Shown: positions 1 through 7,980 of the stretch, piece by piece | How positions within the stretch are numbered: the stretch's first letter is position 1 | Layout: every line of letters begins with the position of its first letter | Assembly (NCBI RefSeq): GCF_002149925.1 | Contig: NZ_MSLT01000023.1 | Span: forward strand, 806,001 to 870,000 | DNA length: 64,000 nucleotides | Origin: Thioflexithrix psekupsensis | GTDB lineage: Bacteria > Pseudomonadota > Gammaproteobacteria > Beggiatoales > Beggiatoaceae | Reading direction: 5' to 3' | Program-made: the position numbers and the translations under genes | The notes under the pieces: model-generated | The model's database searches: none | The model's input: the letters and a program-made list of their open reading frames with translations, nothing else | What the model was told of the DNA's origin: nothing

Positions 1-237
1 TCAATTTCTCCCGTCTCATTCGCCTTTTCAAGGCACAGCCAAATCAGCCCACGCCAAAAAAAATTTTCAACAAATCATCGACATCACAATTTAAGACTGT
101 TAAATTCACTCCTGCGTTCATTGCACGGGCAAAAACTTCTCGCTTAAATGGCGTAAATTTCTTACTATATTTAGCTTAAACAATGGCTTAAACCAGATTT
201 ACCCAACTTTAGATTCACCACAATCAATTGAAATGAA
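1..237. other. left-edge region, no assignable gene
   Basis: Two plus-strand frames are open from the left edge (one to a stop near 94, one to a stop near 179), so the tail of a gene entering from the left is possible. Neither tail is recognisable. In many gammaproteobacteria the gene before bamC is dapA, but neither frame looks like the DapA C-terminus. No promoter or RNA gene was identified. Confidence 0.3.
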
Positions 238-441
238 ATGATGCGTTACCCTACTCGATTCCTGTTATTATTCAGTGTGATGTTGATGGGATGTAGTTCA
301 ACAATAGAAATGTTGGACGCGCCATTGCGCAGCCACCGCCAAACCTACTCTGCGCCAACGCCCTTACCGCCCTTTGCTATTCCGCCGGAATTGGCAGACA
401 GCGAGGCGGCCACACATTCCCCACTTCAATCCATTAAATAA
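238..441 (+). CDS. small BamC-like lipoprotein
   Basis: A 67-residue predicted lipoprotein: a short basic, hydrophobic signal peptide ends in an LMGC lipobox with Cys at about residue 19. After the Cys the chain is polar and proline-rich and contains PPFAIPPEL, which resembles the PLELPPGF segment just after the lipobox of BamC encoded immediately downstream. There is no folded-domain-sized region. It may be a truncated BamC paralogue carrying only the unstructured N-terminal segment that in BamC contacts BamD. It lies 55 bp before bamC on the same strand and is probably cotranscribed. The ribosome binding site is weak and two ATGs are adjacent. Function is inferred. Confidence 0.6.
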   Translation: MMRYPTRFLLLFSVMLMGCSSTIEMLDAPLRSHRQTYSAPTPLPPFAIPPELADSEAATHSPLQSIK

Positions 442-496
442 CACTTAATTACCGCAAAATTGCTTTATTCGCAGACTTTTTAGGAACTGTGCGCTC

Positions 497-1657
497 ATGT
501 TGAAAATAAAATCCTTAATCGGTGTGTCCCTGTCAATGTTATTACTCAATGGTTGTGGGGTGTTTGATCGAATTGACCGAATGTTGCCAGACAATCGCGC
601 CAATTACAAAGCCAGCGAAGATATTGAACCTTTAGAATTACCACCGGGCTTTCATTCCAACCAAATTCGGGAACAAATGTTAATCCCACGCCCCTCCCAA
701 ACCGGTGTCACCACGCTATCAGAATACACTGTGCAACCCAGTGTGACCCCAACTCCAACTGCGCCTGCACCTGCGCCGCGTGTGCTATTGCCGGCTGGAA
801 CGGGCGTGGAACAAAAACGCGCAGGACAACAACGCTGGTTGGTCATTAACGCTCCCGTAGAGCAAGTGTGGGAAAGCGTGCGGTACTTCTGGCGCGAACA
901 GGGTATTGCAGTCCTAACTCGTGACGAAACCACCGGCATGATGGAAACCGAATGGCGTGCCAATCCCCAACACCGTGGTCAAGATCGCTACCGCGTTCGT
1001 TTAGAAGCCGGAGAAACACGCCAACAAAGCCGTTTATTTTTAACCCACCAAGCCAGAGAACCGCTTAACGCCACAGCCGCCCCGCTTTCCGTTGCCAATG
1101 CTGACGAGTTAAGCGGTGGTTTAGTGAGTCATGAAGCGGTGATTCCCCGCGAAAATTGGCAATTACTGCCATCGGACAGTGAGTTAGAAGCAGCCATGCT
1201 ACAACGTTTACTGGCTTTTATTGGCGTAGATCGCCCCAGAGCCGAAGCGTTATTAACAGAACGTGCTGCCGAAGGTGTCCCCGTGGCTCGTTTAGAACAA
1301 CAAGCAGGCGAATGGGTATTATTGGTCAATCAAGATTTAGAAAATACTTGGCGACGGGTTGGTATTGCATTAGACCGTGTGGGTTTTACCGTCGAAGAAC
1401 GAGACAGAAACACAGCCACTTATGTGGTACGCTATGCCGATCCAGACGCGCCCACTCCCAATGCGCCTGAGAAAAAAGGATTTTGGCAAAGCATCCGCGG
1501 TGACGGTGACAGCCCCAATTTATTACAAACTTATCAATTGGGACTGTCTGAATTACATCATGGTCTAACGCGAGTGCAAGTACTCACGTGGGAAGGACAG
1601 ACGGTAAAAACGTCCGCTTCGGAACGTATTTTGTCTTTAATACAAGAGCAGTTGTAA
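497..1657 (+). CDS. bamC: outer membrane assembly lipoprotein BamC
   Basis: BamC (NlpB/DapX family) is a lipoprotein of the BAM complex that folds and inserts outer-membrane beta-barrel proteins. The 386-residue product begins with a signal peptide ending in LLNGC (lipobox Cys at about residue 20). A low-complexity region follows with the LELPPGF segment and a run of Pro/Thr/Ala near residues 85-95. Two alpha/beta helix-grip domains of the BamC type then follow (about residues 105-245 and 260-386; the WLVINAPVEQVWESV and WVLLVNQDLENTWRRV starts mirror each other). Length is close to the family norm. It converges with the SDR gene, with only 7 bp between the stops. Confidence 0.85.
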   Translation: MLKIKSLIGVSLSMLLLNGCGVFDRIDRMLPDNRANYKASEDIEPLELPPGFHSNQIREQMLIPRPSQTGVTTLSEYTVQPSVTPTPTAPAPAPRVLLPAGTGVEQKRAGQQRWLVINAPVEQVWESVRYFWREQGIAVLTRDETTGMMETEWRANPQHRGQDRYRVRLEAGETRQQSRLFLTHQAREPLNATAAPLSVANADELSGGLVSHEAVIPRENWQLLPSDSELEAAMLQRLLAFIGVDRPRAEALLTERAAEGVPVARLEQQAGEWVLLVNQDLENTWRRVGIALDRVGFTVEERDRNTATYVVRYADPDAPTPNAPEKKGFWQSIRGDGDSPNLLQTYQLGLSELHHGLTRVQVLTWEGQTVKTSASERILSLIQEQL

Positions 1658-1664
1658 GTAAGGG

Positions 1665-2558
1665 TTATTCATTCTCTTCCTCTGACTCCTCTCGACACTG
1701 CGCCAAACCATCGGCCAAATGAGGATAATAAGGAGAATAGCCTAATGTTTCGGAAATAAGCTGAATATTTAACCGTTTGGATTCAGCCAGATAGGACAAC
1801 ATTTCTGCACTTAACTGTTGTTGCGCCTCAGCACGGGAAATCGCCGGCGGACGCGGATAGCCAAACACATCCGCCACTTGATAAAAATAATCCGTCATGG
1901 TCGTGGGGTGGCCATCGCTGACATGAAAAAGACCACTGTCCGGCGAATTTCCCGCCAACAAGCAAGCCATCACTAAATCATCCACATGAATACGATTACT
2001 ATAAGGAGACTCCGCTTCTAATAACACCGGCAAACCCTGTTCCAAACGCGCCACCGGCAAACGCCCAGGGCCATAAATCCCCGGAACACGTATAATTGAG
2101 ATGGGAATGTGTGTTTTTTCGTGCCACGCCAATAAACGAGTTTCTGCATTAATACGGCGACGCGCTCGGTCAGTTTGTGGATTAAGGGGATGTTGTTCCG
2201 TGATCCATGCCCCCGCACAATCCCCATAAACGCTGGTGGTGCTGATTAACACGATTTTATCCGGATACTGTTTTGTTTTGAGTGCTTCTAAAAAATGACC
2301 CAAACGCGCATCCTCAATTCCTGTGCTGGGAGGAGGCGCGAAATAATAAACAATCGTTTGATCTGTCGGTAATTCGCTTAACCAATGACGATTATCCAAA
2401 TCACCCGGTACACTGATGATGCCCATTTGTTGTATTTGTTCATGGGACTGCGCGGATCGCGCCAACGCCATGACTTCTACTTCATCATCTTGTGCGAAAA
2501 CATGTTGAGCCAAACGCTGCCCTACATAGCCGCAACCCACAATAAAAATATCCTGCAT
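1665..2558 (-). CDS. NAD-dependent epimerase/dehydratase family protein (SDR)
   Basis: A 297-residue extended short-chain dehydrogenase/reductase-like protein. The N-terminus has the Rossmann signature GCGYVGQRLA (nucleotide binding), and a STTSVYGD segment near residue 107 carries the Ser and Tyr typical of the family, although the downstream Lys spacing is atypical. The overall pattern resembles the YeeZ-type group of Gram-negative SDRs, whose substrate is unknown. It is a single gene, convergent with bamC and divergent from the MORN-repeat gene; the 163 bp between the latter two contains a perfect palindrome. The substrate cannot be predicted. Confidence 0.7.
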   Translation of the reverse strand: MQDIFIVGCGYVGQRLAQHVFAQDDEVEVMALARSAQSHEQIQQMGIISVPGDLDNRHWLSELPTDQTIVYYFAPPPSTGIEDARLGHFLEALKTKQYPDKIVLISTTSVYGDCAGAWITEQHPLNPQTDRARRRINAETRLLAWHEKTHIPISIIRVPGIYGPGRLPVARLEQGLPVLLEAESPYSNRIHVDDLVMACLLAGNSPDSGLFHVSDGHPTTMTDYFYQVADVFGYPRPPAISRAEAQQQLSAEMLSYLAESKRLNIQLISETLGYSPYYPHLADGLAQCREESEEENE

Positions 2559-2637
2559 AATCGCCTCGTTTGGGTAAGTAGATTTGTAAAATTGTGATAA
2601 ATTACCGAAAGTTTAAACACGATGTTAAAGTAGTTTG

Positions 2638-2658
2638 AAAACCTATGCGATAGGTTTT
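2638..2658. promoter_or_regulatory. perfect 9-bp inverted repeat upstream of the MORN gene
   Basis: Arms aaaacctat and ataggtttt flank a 3-nt loop (gcg) between the divergent SDR and MORN-repeat genes. The high symmetry and position suit either an operator or a small RNA hairpin in the MORN leader. No regulator is identified. Confidence 0.35.
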
Positions 2659-2721
2659 ATAAGTAGTCACTGGATTGATTGAATGCAAATGGCATTGTTC
2701 ACCAAAACGAGGAACAAATAA

Positions 2722-4761
2722 ATGACTAAAGGACGTTTTTGTATTGGATTAACTGTATTAGCACTGGGTTTATGGACTCCGTTAAGTGGTGCGCAAGACG
2801 TGGTGATCAGGACTGTGGTGTGGCCAAATGGCGACCGTTATGAGGGGGAATATGAAGGGGATAAGCGCACCGGACAAGGTATTTATTTTTGGGCGAATGG
2901 GGATCGTTACGAAGGGGAATTTGTTGAAGGTCAAATGGACGGTGCAGGGATTTACATTTGGGCGAATGGGGATCGTTACGAAGGGGAATATGTAGAAAAT
3001 CGACGCGATGGCGAAGGGATTTACATTTGGGCAGATGGCAGTCGTTTTCAGGGAGAATTTATTGAAGGTCGTCGAGATCAGGGCGAGTTATCTTTAGCGA
3101 CTTCTGTACCCGAACAAACGCCCGCCCCAACAGAAACAAACCCCGTTGAGTCTGTTGAAACACTCAATGATGCTGCAACCGGCACTGCATTAACGGCTGA
3201 TGATCCAAATACAGATGATGACATCAATTATGACGAGTTAGCAGCTGATCTGCTCGGTGAAGATGAGGTTGATCCGTCTGAAGAAGATTCTACGGCGTTA
3301 GGTTTAGACGATGAGACGGAATCGGCTGAAATTGAAGAAGATTCTGCGGCCTTAGATGATGAGACAGAATCGGCTGAAATTGAGGAAGATTCTGCGACCT
3401 TAGACGATGAGACGGAATCGGCTGAAATTGAGGAAGATTCTGCGGCCTTAGATGATGAGACGGAATTGGCTGAAATTGAGGAAGATTCTGCGGCCTTAGA
3501 TGATGAGACAGAATCGGCTGAAATTGAGGAAGATTCCGCGGCCTTAGATGATGAGACAGAATTGGCTGAAATTGAGGAAGATTCTGCGGCCTTAGATGAT
3601 GAGACGGAATTGGCTGAAATTGAGGAAGATTCCGCGGCCTTAGATGATGAGACAGAATTGGCTGAAATTGAGGAAGATTCTGCGGCCTCGGATGATGAGA
3701 CAGAATTGGCTGAAATTGAGGAAGATTCTGCGGCCTTAGATGATGAGACAGAATTGGCTGAAATTGAGGAAGATTCCGCAGCCTTAGACGATGAGACAGA
3801 ATTGGCTGAAATTGAGGAAGATTCTGAAGATTCTGCGGCCTTAGATGATGAGACAGAATCGGCTGGGGAAGACCCCATGGCATCAGATGACGACGATGAC
3901 ATCGCTACCACAGAGGATGGCGAGGATGAAATTGATTACGCCCAGTTAGAAGCTGAATTATTAGGCGAAGAAGCAGACGATGAAAAAGATGAGACTTTAG
4001 TTGAACTGCTTGACGAATCTGATTCTACGGCAACAACAGATGACACAGATGACACGGTTGCGCCGGAACAAGTTGCTTTAGCTCCAGAAAATGCAGAGGA
4101 CATGGCTGAAGACAATGTTGATGAAGCGGATACGAAAGACGACATGGCTGATAACAGCGATGAAACAATGGCTGACGATGAATCCACAGATGAATCGATT
4201 CCTGCCACGACTGAGACCACCACAACTGAGACCGCGGCCGCGCCTGTTTCTGCTGTCGTATCGCAATTCAGTTGGCCAAATGGAGATCGTTACGAAGGAC
4301 AAGCCGTAAAAGATCAACCGATTGGTACAGGGCTGTATATTTGGGCGAGTGGCGAACGTTATGAAGGCGAATTTGCCGCCGGCTTGCCTCATGGACGCGG
4401 TAAATACACGTGGCCAAACGGTGACGTTTACGAAGGCGAATTTATCAACGGACGACGCGACGGCAAAGGCACCTATGTGTGGGCGAATGGTGACCGTTAC
4501 GAAGGTGAATTTGTCAACAACACCCGCACCGGACGCGGTAAACTTACCTGGGCTGAAGGCGACGTTTACGAAGGCGAATTTATTCACGGCGCACGCTACG
4601 GCACCGGCGTTTACTTAACCGCCGGCGGAGATCGTTACGAAGGACAATTTATTGACGGTAAACGTACTGGTAAAGGTTTACTCACCACCGCCAGCGGCGA
4701 ACGTTTTGAAGTCGAATTTACCGACGGCCAATTGAGAAGTATCTACCGCATTGAGCCATAA
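2722..4761 (+). CDS. exported MORN-repeat protein with acidic tandem repeat
   Basis: A 679-residue protein with an N-terminal signal peptide (hydrophobic residues about 7-23). Four MORN repeats of the form WPNGDRYEGEY...GxG follow (about residues 33-125). A very acidic low-complexity middle contains about twelve 16-residue repeats (residues about 189-383) followed by more Asp/Glu-rich sequence. About seven further MORN repeats form the C-terminus (from about residue 514). MORN repeats make extended beta-hairpin arrays that in other proteins bind proteins or lipids; the acidic spacer could bind cations or act as an entropic linker. The start is supported by gaggaacaaataaATG. It stands alone with no operon partner. 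Its role is unknown; periplasmic or surface location is inferred. Confidence 0.75.
   Translation: MTKGRFCIGLTVLALGLWTPLSGAQDVVIRTVVWPNGDRYEGEYEGDKRTGQGIYFWANGDRYEGEFVEGQMDGAGIYIWANGDRYEGEYVENRRDGEGIYIWADGSRFQGEFIEGRRDQGELSLATSVPEQTPAPTETNPVESVETLNDAATGTALTADDPNTDDDINYDELAADLLGEDEVDPSEEDSTALGLDDETESAEIEEDSAALDDETESAEIEEDSATLDDETESAEIEEDSAALDDETELAEIEEDSAALDDETESAEIEEDSAALDDETELAEIEEDSAALDDETELAEIEEDSAALDDETELAEIEEDSAASDDETELAEIEEDSAALDDETELAEIEEDSAALDDETELAEIEEDSEDSAALDDETESAGEDPMASDDDDDIATTEDGEDEIDYAQLEAELLGEEADDEKDETLVELLDESDSTATTDDTDDTVAPEQVALAPENAEDMAEDNVDEADTKDDMADNSDETMADDESTDESIPATTETTTTETAAAPVSAVVSQFSWPNGDRYEGQAVKDQPIGTGLYIWASGERYEGEFAAGLPHGRGKYTWPNGDVYEGEFINGRRDGKGTYVWANGDRYEGEFVNNTRTGRGKLTWAEGDVYEGEFIHGARYGTGVYLTAGGDRYEGQFIDGKRTGKGLLTTASGERFEVEFTDGQLRSIYRIEP
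3286..3870 (+). repeat. 48-bp in-frame tandem repeat (acidic 16-mer)
   Basis: About twelve consecutive units encode DSAALDDETE(S/L)AEIEE. The first has a two-residue insertion and the last is truncated and preceded by an extra DSE. Units differ mainly at a Ser/Leu position and by synonymous changes (gcggcc/gcagcc, gacgat/gatgat). All length changes keep the reading frame. The array is long enough to expand or contract by slippage or unequal recombination. Confidence 0.9.
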
Positions 4762-4789
4762 ATTAACGACATTATAAAACCAACTTTTG

Positions 4790-4828
4790 CCCTTTAATTC
4801 CTTTTCTAAAGAGGAAGGAATTAAAGGG
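4790..4828. terminator. 14-bp perfect hairpin after the MORN gene
   Basis: Perfect inverted arms ccctttaattcctt (4790-4803) and aaggaattaaaggg (4815-4828) are separated by an 11-nt loop, 29 bp after the MORN stop. No T-tract follows on either strand, so this is either a transcript-end stabilising hairpin or a weak terminator. Confidence 0.45.
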
Positions 4829-4880
4829 AGATCACGACACCAAATGCAATTTATATTTAATCCATTTTAAGGAGAAAACC

Positions 4881-5096
4881 ATGAAAGCCACTTCCCTGAT
4901 CTTGACTGTTTTTTTCACTGTTGGCTTATTGGGATGCAGCGGTAAGTCCAGCAATTTGTTAGAACCAGAAAAGCAACCCCGTCGCGTCGCACCATTAAGC
5001 GAATCCTCAGAAACTGTCCAACCTTGTGATAAACACACCTTAGGCGAAAAATGCCCAGAATTAGACGCAGACACGGCCGAAAAATCCAGTCAATGA
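4881..5096 (+). CDS. small predicted lipoprotein
   Basis: A 71-residue protein with a hydrophobic signal peptide ending in LLGC (lipobox Cys at about residue 19). A short polar mature part contains two further cysteines (QPCDKHTLGEKCPEL). The start is supported by aaggagaaaaccATG. Mature proteins of this size with no fold are common lipoprotein hypotheticals; no family was recognised. The two mature Cys could form a disulfide in the periplasm. It is flanked by two hairpins, which suggests an independent transcript. Confidence 0.65.
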   Translation: MKATSLILTVFFTVGLLGCSGKSSNLLEPEKQPRRVAPLSESSETVQPCDKHTLGEKCPELDADTAEKSSQ

Positions 5097-5102
5097 GAAG
5101 CC

Positions 5103-5137
5103 TCTGAATCAGAATATCCCCACAATTCTGATTCAGA
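5103..5137. terminator. 13-bp perfect hairpin
   Basis: Arms tctgaatcagaat (5103-5115) and attctgattcaga (5125-5137) with a 9-nt loop begin 7 bp after the lipoprotein stop. No T-run follows. The core aatcagaat/attctgatt is shared with the ends of the longer palindromic repeats at 14322 and 45501, so this may be a minimal relative of that family. The rest of the 390-bp gap to rpmE is AT-rich and, apart from the rpmE promoter, empty. Confidence 0.5.
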
Positions 5138-5372
5138 TCAACACACAGCCATTTTAAATTTAAATCCATCCTATAAACAGGGTTAATTTTAATATTTCAA
5201 ATAAAAACAAAGAGTTACTTTAATGTTGACAGTAACAAACACTTGTATAGCGACAAAATTCTTGATGGTTACACAGTTAAATTTTTTAAATTATCATTGT
5301 TTTCAACAGCTTAGTAAAAAACCATTTTTAAGAGGGTTTAAATTTAAAATTGCAGAATATTAACCGCCTACC

Positions 5373-5401
5373 TTGTTGCCTAAAGAAATATACGCTATAA
5401 T
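5373..5401 (+). promoter_or_regulatory. sigma-70-type promoter for rpmE
   Basis: A perfect -10 TATAAT (5396-5401) lies 17 bp after a weak -35 TTGTTG (5373-5378). The predicted transcription start near 5408 gives a leader of about 80 nt before rpmE. Confidence 0.5.
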
Positions 5402-5486
5402 TCCAAAGATCATTAGGTCACGTATTAGAGACAACAAGATAAATCACGGCAAGATTTTGGTTTAAACTGTTCATAGAGGCGTAATC

Positions 5487-5687
5487 ATGAAACCTGACAT
5501 CCACCCCAACTACACCGAGATTACAGTAACGTGTAGTTGCGGTAACGTTTTTAAAACCCGTTCTACATCGGGTAAAGATATGCACATCGACGTATGCTCT
5601 GCCTGCCATCCTTTCTACACCGGTCAACAAAAGATTGTAGATACTGCTGGACGTGTTGATAAATTCCGTCGCAAATACGCAAAATAA
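5487..5687 (+). CDS. rpmE: 50S ribosomal protein L31
   Basis: L31 is a small protein of the large ribosomal subunit that helps bridge the subunits. The 66-residue product starts MKPDIHPNY as is typical and ends in the usual basic KFRRKYAK. It is the zinc-binding C+ type: Cys at about residues 16, 18, 37 and 40 (CSCG and CSACH). In many proteobacteria the C+ form is replaced by a Cys-free paralogue under zinc starvation; none is seen here. The start is supported by agaggcgtaatcATG. It is monocistronic or weakly coupled to the downstream ABC transporter. Confidence 0.95.
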   Translation: MKPDIHPNYTEITVTCSCGNVFKTRSTSGKDMHIDVCSACHPFYTGQQKIVDTAGRVDKFRRKYAK

Positions 5688-5726
5688 ACTCGCTTATTGC
5701 CTTGCGTTGGCATGGCAAGACAGCCC

Positions 5727-5746
5727 CTGCCTGTGCAAGCAGGCAG
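5727..5746 (+). other. hairpin just before the ABC transporter start
   Basis: Arms ctgcctg and caggcag with a 6-nt loop sit 10 bp before the preferred ATG at 5757 and 39 bp after the rpmE stop. It may end or attenuate rpmE transcription or mask the next start; it lacks a T-tract. Confidence 0.3.
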
Positions 5747-5756
5747 CCCCATTTCC

Positions 5757-7892
5757 ATGACCACTATTCCCGTTTCAGATTCAGACAACGCCGATCCGTT
5801 ATTGGCGTGTTTGGTGGCGTTAAGTCATTGGTATCAACGTCCGCAATCGGCGGCGGCGTTGTTAGCGGGCTTGCCTTTGTCGCAGCCCCATTTGACTCCA
5901 GAATTATTTATTCGAGCGGCTGAACGTTTACAGTTAAAAGTGCGCATCGTGCGCCGTTCGCTGTCGCAATTGCGCAATTGGCAATTGCCTGCGGTGTTAC
6001 TTTTAGCGGACGATCAGGCCTGCGTGCTGTTGAAACACAAAGACAGCAAAACCCTCTCTTTACTCCTCCCAAATACAGAACTCACTCCGCATGAATGCCC
6101 CCGTGCTGACATAGAAAGCGATTACACAGGCTATGCCTTACTGATTCAAGCTGATTACAATTTTGATCAGCGCGTGCCTACAGAAAATCGGCGGCATTGG
6201 TTTTGGCAGTCTATTCGTAGTGCATGGGGATTGTATGCGGAAGTGATCTTGGCTTCTTTTTTAATCAATCTATTCGCCTTGGCAATGCCGTTATTTATTA
6301 TGAACGTTTATGATCGCGTGGTGCCTAATCAAGCGATTGAAACGTTATGGGTATTAGCCAGTGGATTAGGGATTGTTTTATTATTTGAATTTATTATTCG
6401 GTTATTACGCAGTTATTTTATTGATTTAGCGGGAAAACGGATTGATTTATTACTGTCTTCTCGTTTATTTGAACAAATCATTAATACTCCCCGCGCCAAG
6501 CAGCCGCAATCAGTGGGGGCGATGGCGAATCAATTACATGAATTTGAAAGTTTACGGGAATTTTTAACTTCAGCCACATTAACGACGTTAATTGATTTAC
6601 CTTTTGCTTTATTATTTATTTTCATTATTCGTTTAATTCATCCTCAATTAGCACAAGTTCCTTTATTGGCGATTCCGCTTATTTTATTAATCGGTGTGTT
6701 AGTGCAGATTCCTTTGCGCCGTGCGGTTTATGCGCAATTTCGCGCTGGCACGCAAAAACAAGCCTTATTGGTCGAAGCCTTAGCGGGTTTGGAAACGCTA
6801 AAATTACAACAAGCCGAAGGCACGTGGCAAAAACGGTGGGAAATGTTGTTAGAAACAACCAGCCAATACAGTTTAACGGTGCGTTTTTTATCCAATATGA
6901 CGCTGCATGTTGCCTTATTTATTCAACAATTGGCAACGGTATTTATTATTATCATTGGCGTTTATTTAATCGTTGCCAATGAATTAACGGTGGGGGCGTT
7001 AATTGCCACGACATTATTAACGGGACGCGCCCTCGTTCCTTTAACCCAAATTGCCAGTTTATTAACACGCTATCATCAGTCTCGATCCGCTTATCAATTA
7101 ATTGCGCAATTCATGCAGCATTCGCAGGAACGTGGTAATAATACTTTTTTACATCAAAATATCTTGCAAGGCAATATAGATTGTCAACATCTCGATTTTC
7201 GTTATCCCCATCAAGATTATTTGGTATTAAATGATTTATCTTTGCACATTAAAGCAGGAGAGAAAGTAGGGATTTTAGGACGCAGCGGTTGTGGTAAAAG
7301 TACATTAGCCAAATTGTTATTAAAACTTTATTCTCCTGATCGCGGACAAATTTTATTCGATGGCATTCATGCCGCGCAAATTGATCCCGCGCATTTAAGA
7401 CAATATATTGCTTATATGCCACAAGAAGGACAGCTTTTTTATGGCAGTATTCGAGACAATATCACCCTAGCCAATCCGCGCATTTCTGAAACGCAAATGA
7501 AACAAGCCGCCGAATTAGCAGGCGTAACTGAATTTGTGAATAGCCATCCACAAGGATTTGATGGCTTATTGGGCGAGCGGGGCGAGGGCTTATCGGGTGG
7601 GCAAAGACAGGCGATTTTATTGGCACGTGCTTTGATTTGGCAGCCGCCGATAGTCCTATTAGACGAACCCACAGCAGCTATGGATAACGGCACTGAAGAA
7701 CGCTTAAAACAACGCCTGCATGAATTCTTAAAATCCCGTACTTTAATTTTAATGACGCATCGTCCCAGTTTATTAAGTCTGGTTGATTATTTAATTGTAT
7801 TGGATGCCGGGCGCGTGGTGGCCAGCGGGCCTAAAAATCAGGTGATTGAAGCCTTAGCCAACGGACAAGTTAAAACAGTTCAAAATGGCTAA
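5757..7892 (+). CDS. type I secretion ABC transporter/permease (LssB family)
   Basis: A fused exporter of 711 residues. An N-terminal C39-like domain (about 1-130) resembles the peptidase-like domain of RTX-type exporters, and no protease activity is assumed. A six-helix ABC transmembrane domain follows (about 150-440). The ATPase has Walker A GRSGCGKST, signature LSGGQ and Walker B IVLLDEPT. The pattern DPLLACLVAL...RP near the start and TPELF...RAAERL match the LssB-type permeases that secrete large adhesins. The ATG at 5757 (MTTIPVSD) is preferred over an upstream TTG because family similarity begins there, although no good ribosome binding site is visible. No HlyD-type adaptor or TolC gene, and no substrate, lies nearby. 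Confidence 0.8.
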   Translation: MTTIPVSDSDNADPLLACLVALSHWYQRPQSAAALLAGLPLSQPHLTPELFIRAAERLQLKVRIVRRSLSQLRNWQLPAVLLLADDQACVLLKHKDSKTLSLLLPNTELTPHECPRADIESDYTGYALLIQADYNFDQRVPTENRRHWFWQSIRSAWGLYAEVILASFLINLFALAMPLFIMNVYDRVVPNQAIETLWVLASGLGIVLLFEFIIRLLRSYFIDLAGKRIDLLLSSRLFEQIINTPRAKQPQSVGAMANQLHEFESLREFLTSATLTTLIDLPFALLFIFIIRLIHPQLAQVPLLAIPLILLIGVLVQIPLRRAVYAQFRAGTQKQALLVEALAGLETLKLQQAEGTWQKRWEMLLETTSQYSLTVRFLSNMTLHVALFIQQLATVFIIIIGVYLIVANELTVGALIATTLLTGRALVPLTQIASLLTRYHQSRSAYQLIAQFMQHSQERGNNTFLHQNILQGNIDCQHLDFRYPHQDYLVLNDLSLHIKAGEKVGILGRSGCGKSTLAKLLLKLYSPDRGQILFDGIHAAQIDPAHLRQYIAYMPQEGQLFYGSIRDNITLANPRISETQMKQAAELAGVTEFVNSHPQGFDGLLGERGEGLSGGQRQAILLARALIWQPPIVLLDEPTAAMDNGTEERLKQRLHEFLKSRTLILMTHRPSLLSLVDYLIVLDAGRVVASGPKNQVIEALANGQVKTVQNG

Positions 7893-7924
7893 TTATCTCG
7901 TTATTGTAACGTGGTTTTGTGTGA

Positions 7925-7960
7925 TAATCTCCTTCCCAAAGACATTTGGGAAGGAGATTA
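7925..7960. terminator. bidirectional hairpin between convergent genes
   Basis: A perfect 16-bp stem (7925-7940 with 7945-7960) with a gaca tetraloop lies between the converging ABC transporter and ureC stops. The stem is GC-rich in its middle. No long T-tract follows, but position and strength fit a shared terminator. Confidence 0.7.
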
Positions 7961-7980
7961 AAGTGAGTTTTGAAATGGTT

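Noticed and set aside
3228-3911. Long minus-strand frames (to 227 residues) through the acidic repeat
   Set aside because: They arise because a 48-bp repeat without stops in one frame gives long open frames in others. The plus-strand MORN protein explains the DNA.
4078-4587. 169-residue minus-strand frame under the MORN C-terminus
   Set aside because: A shadow frame of MORN-repeat codons with no start signal.
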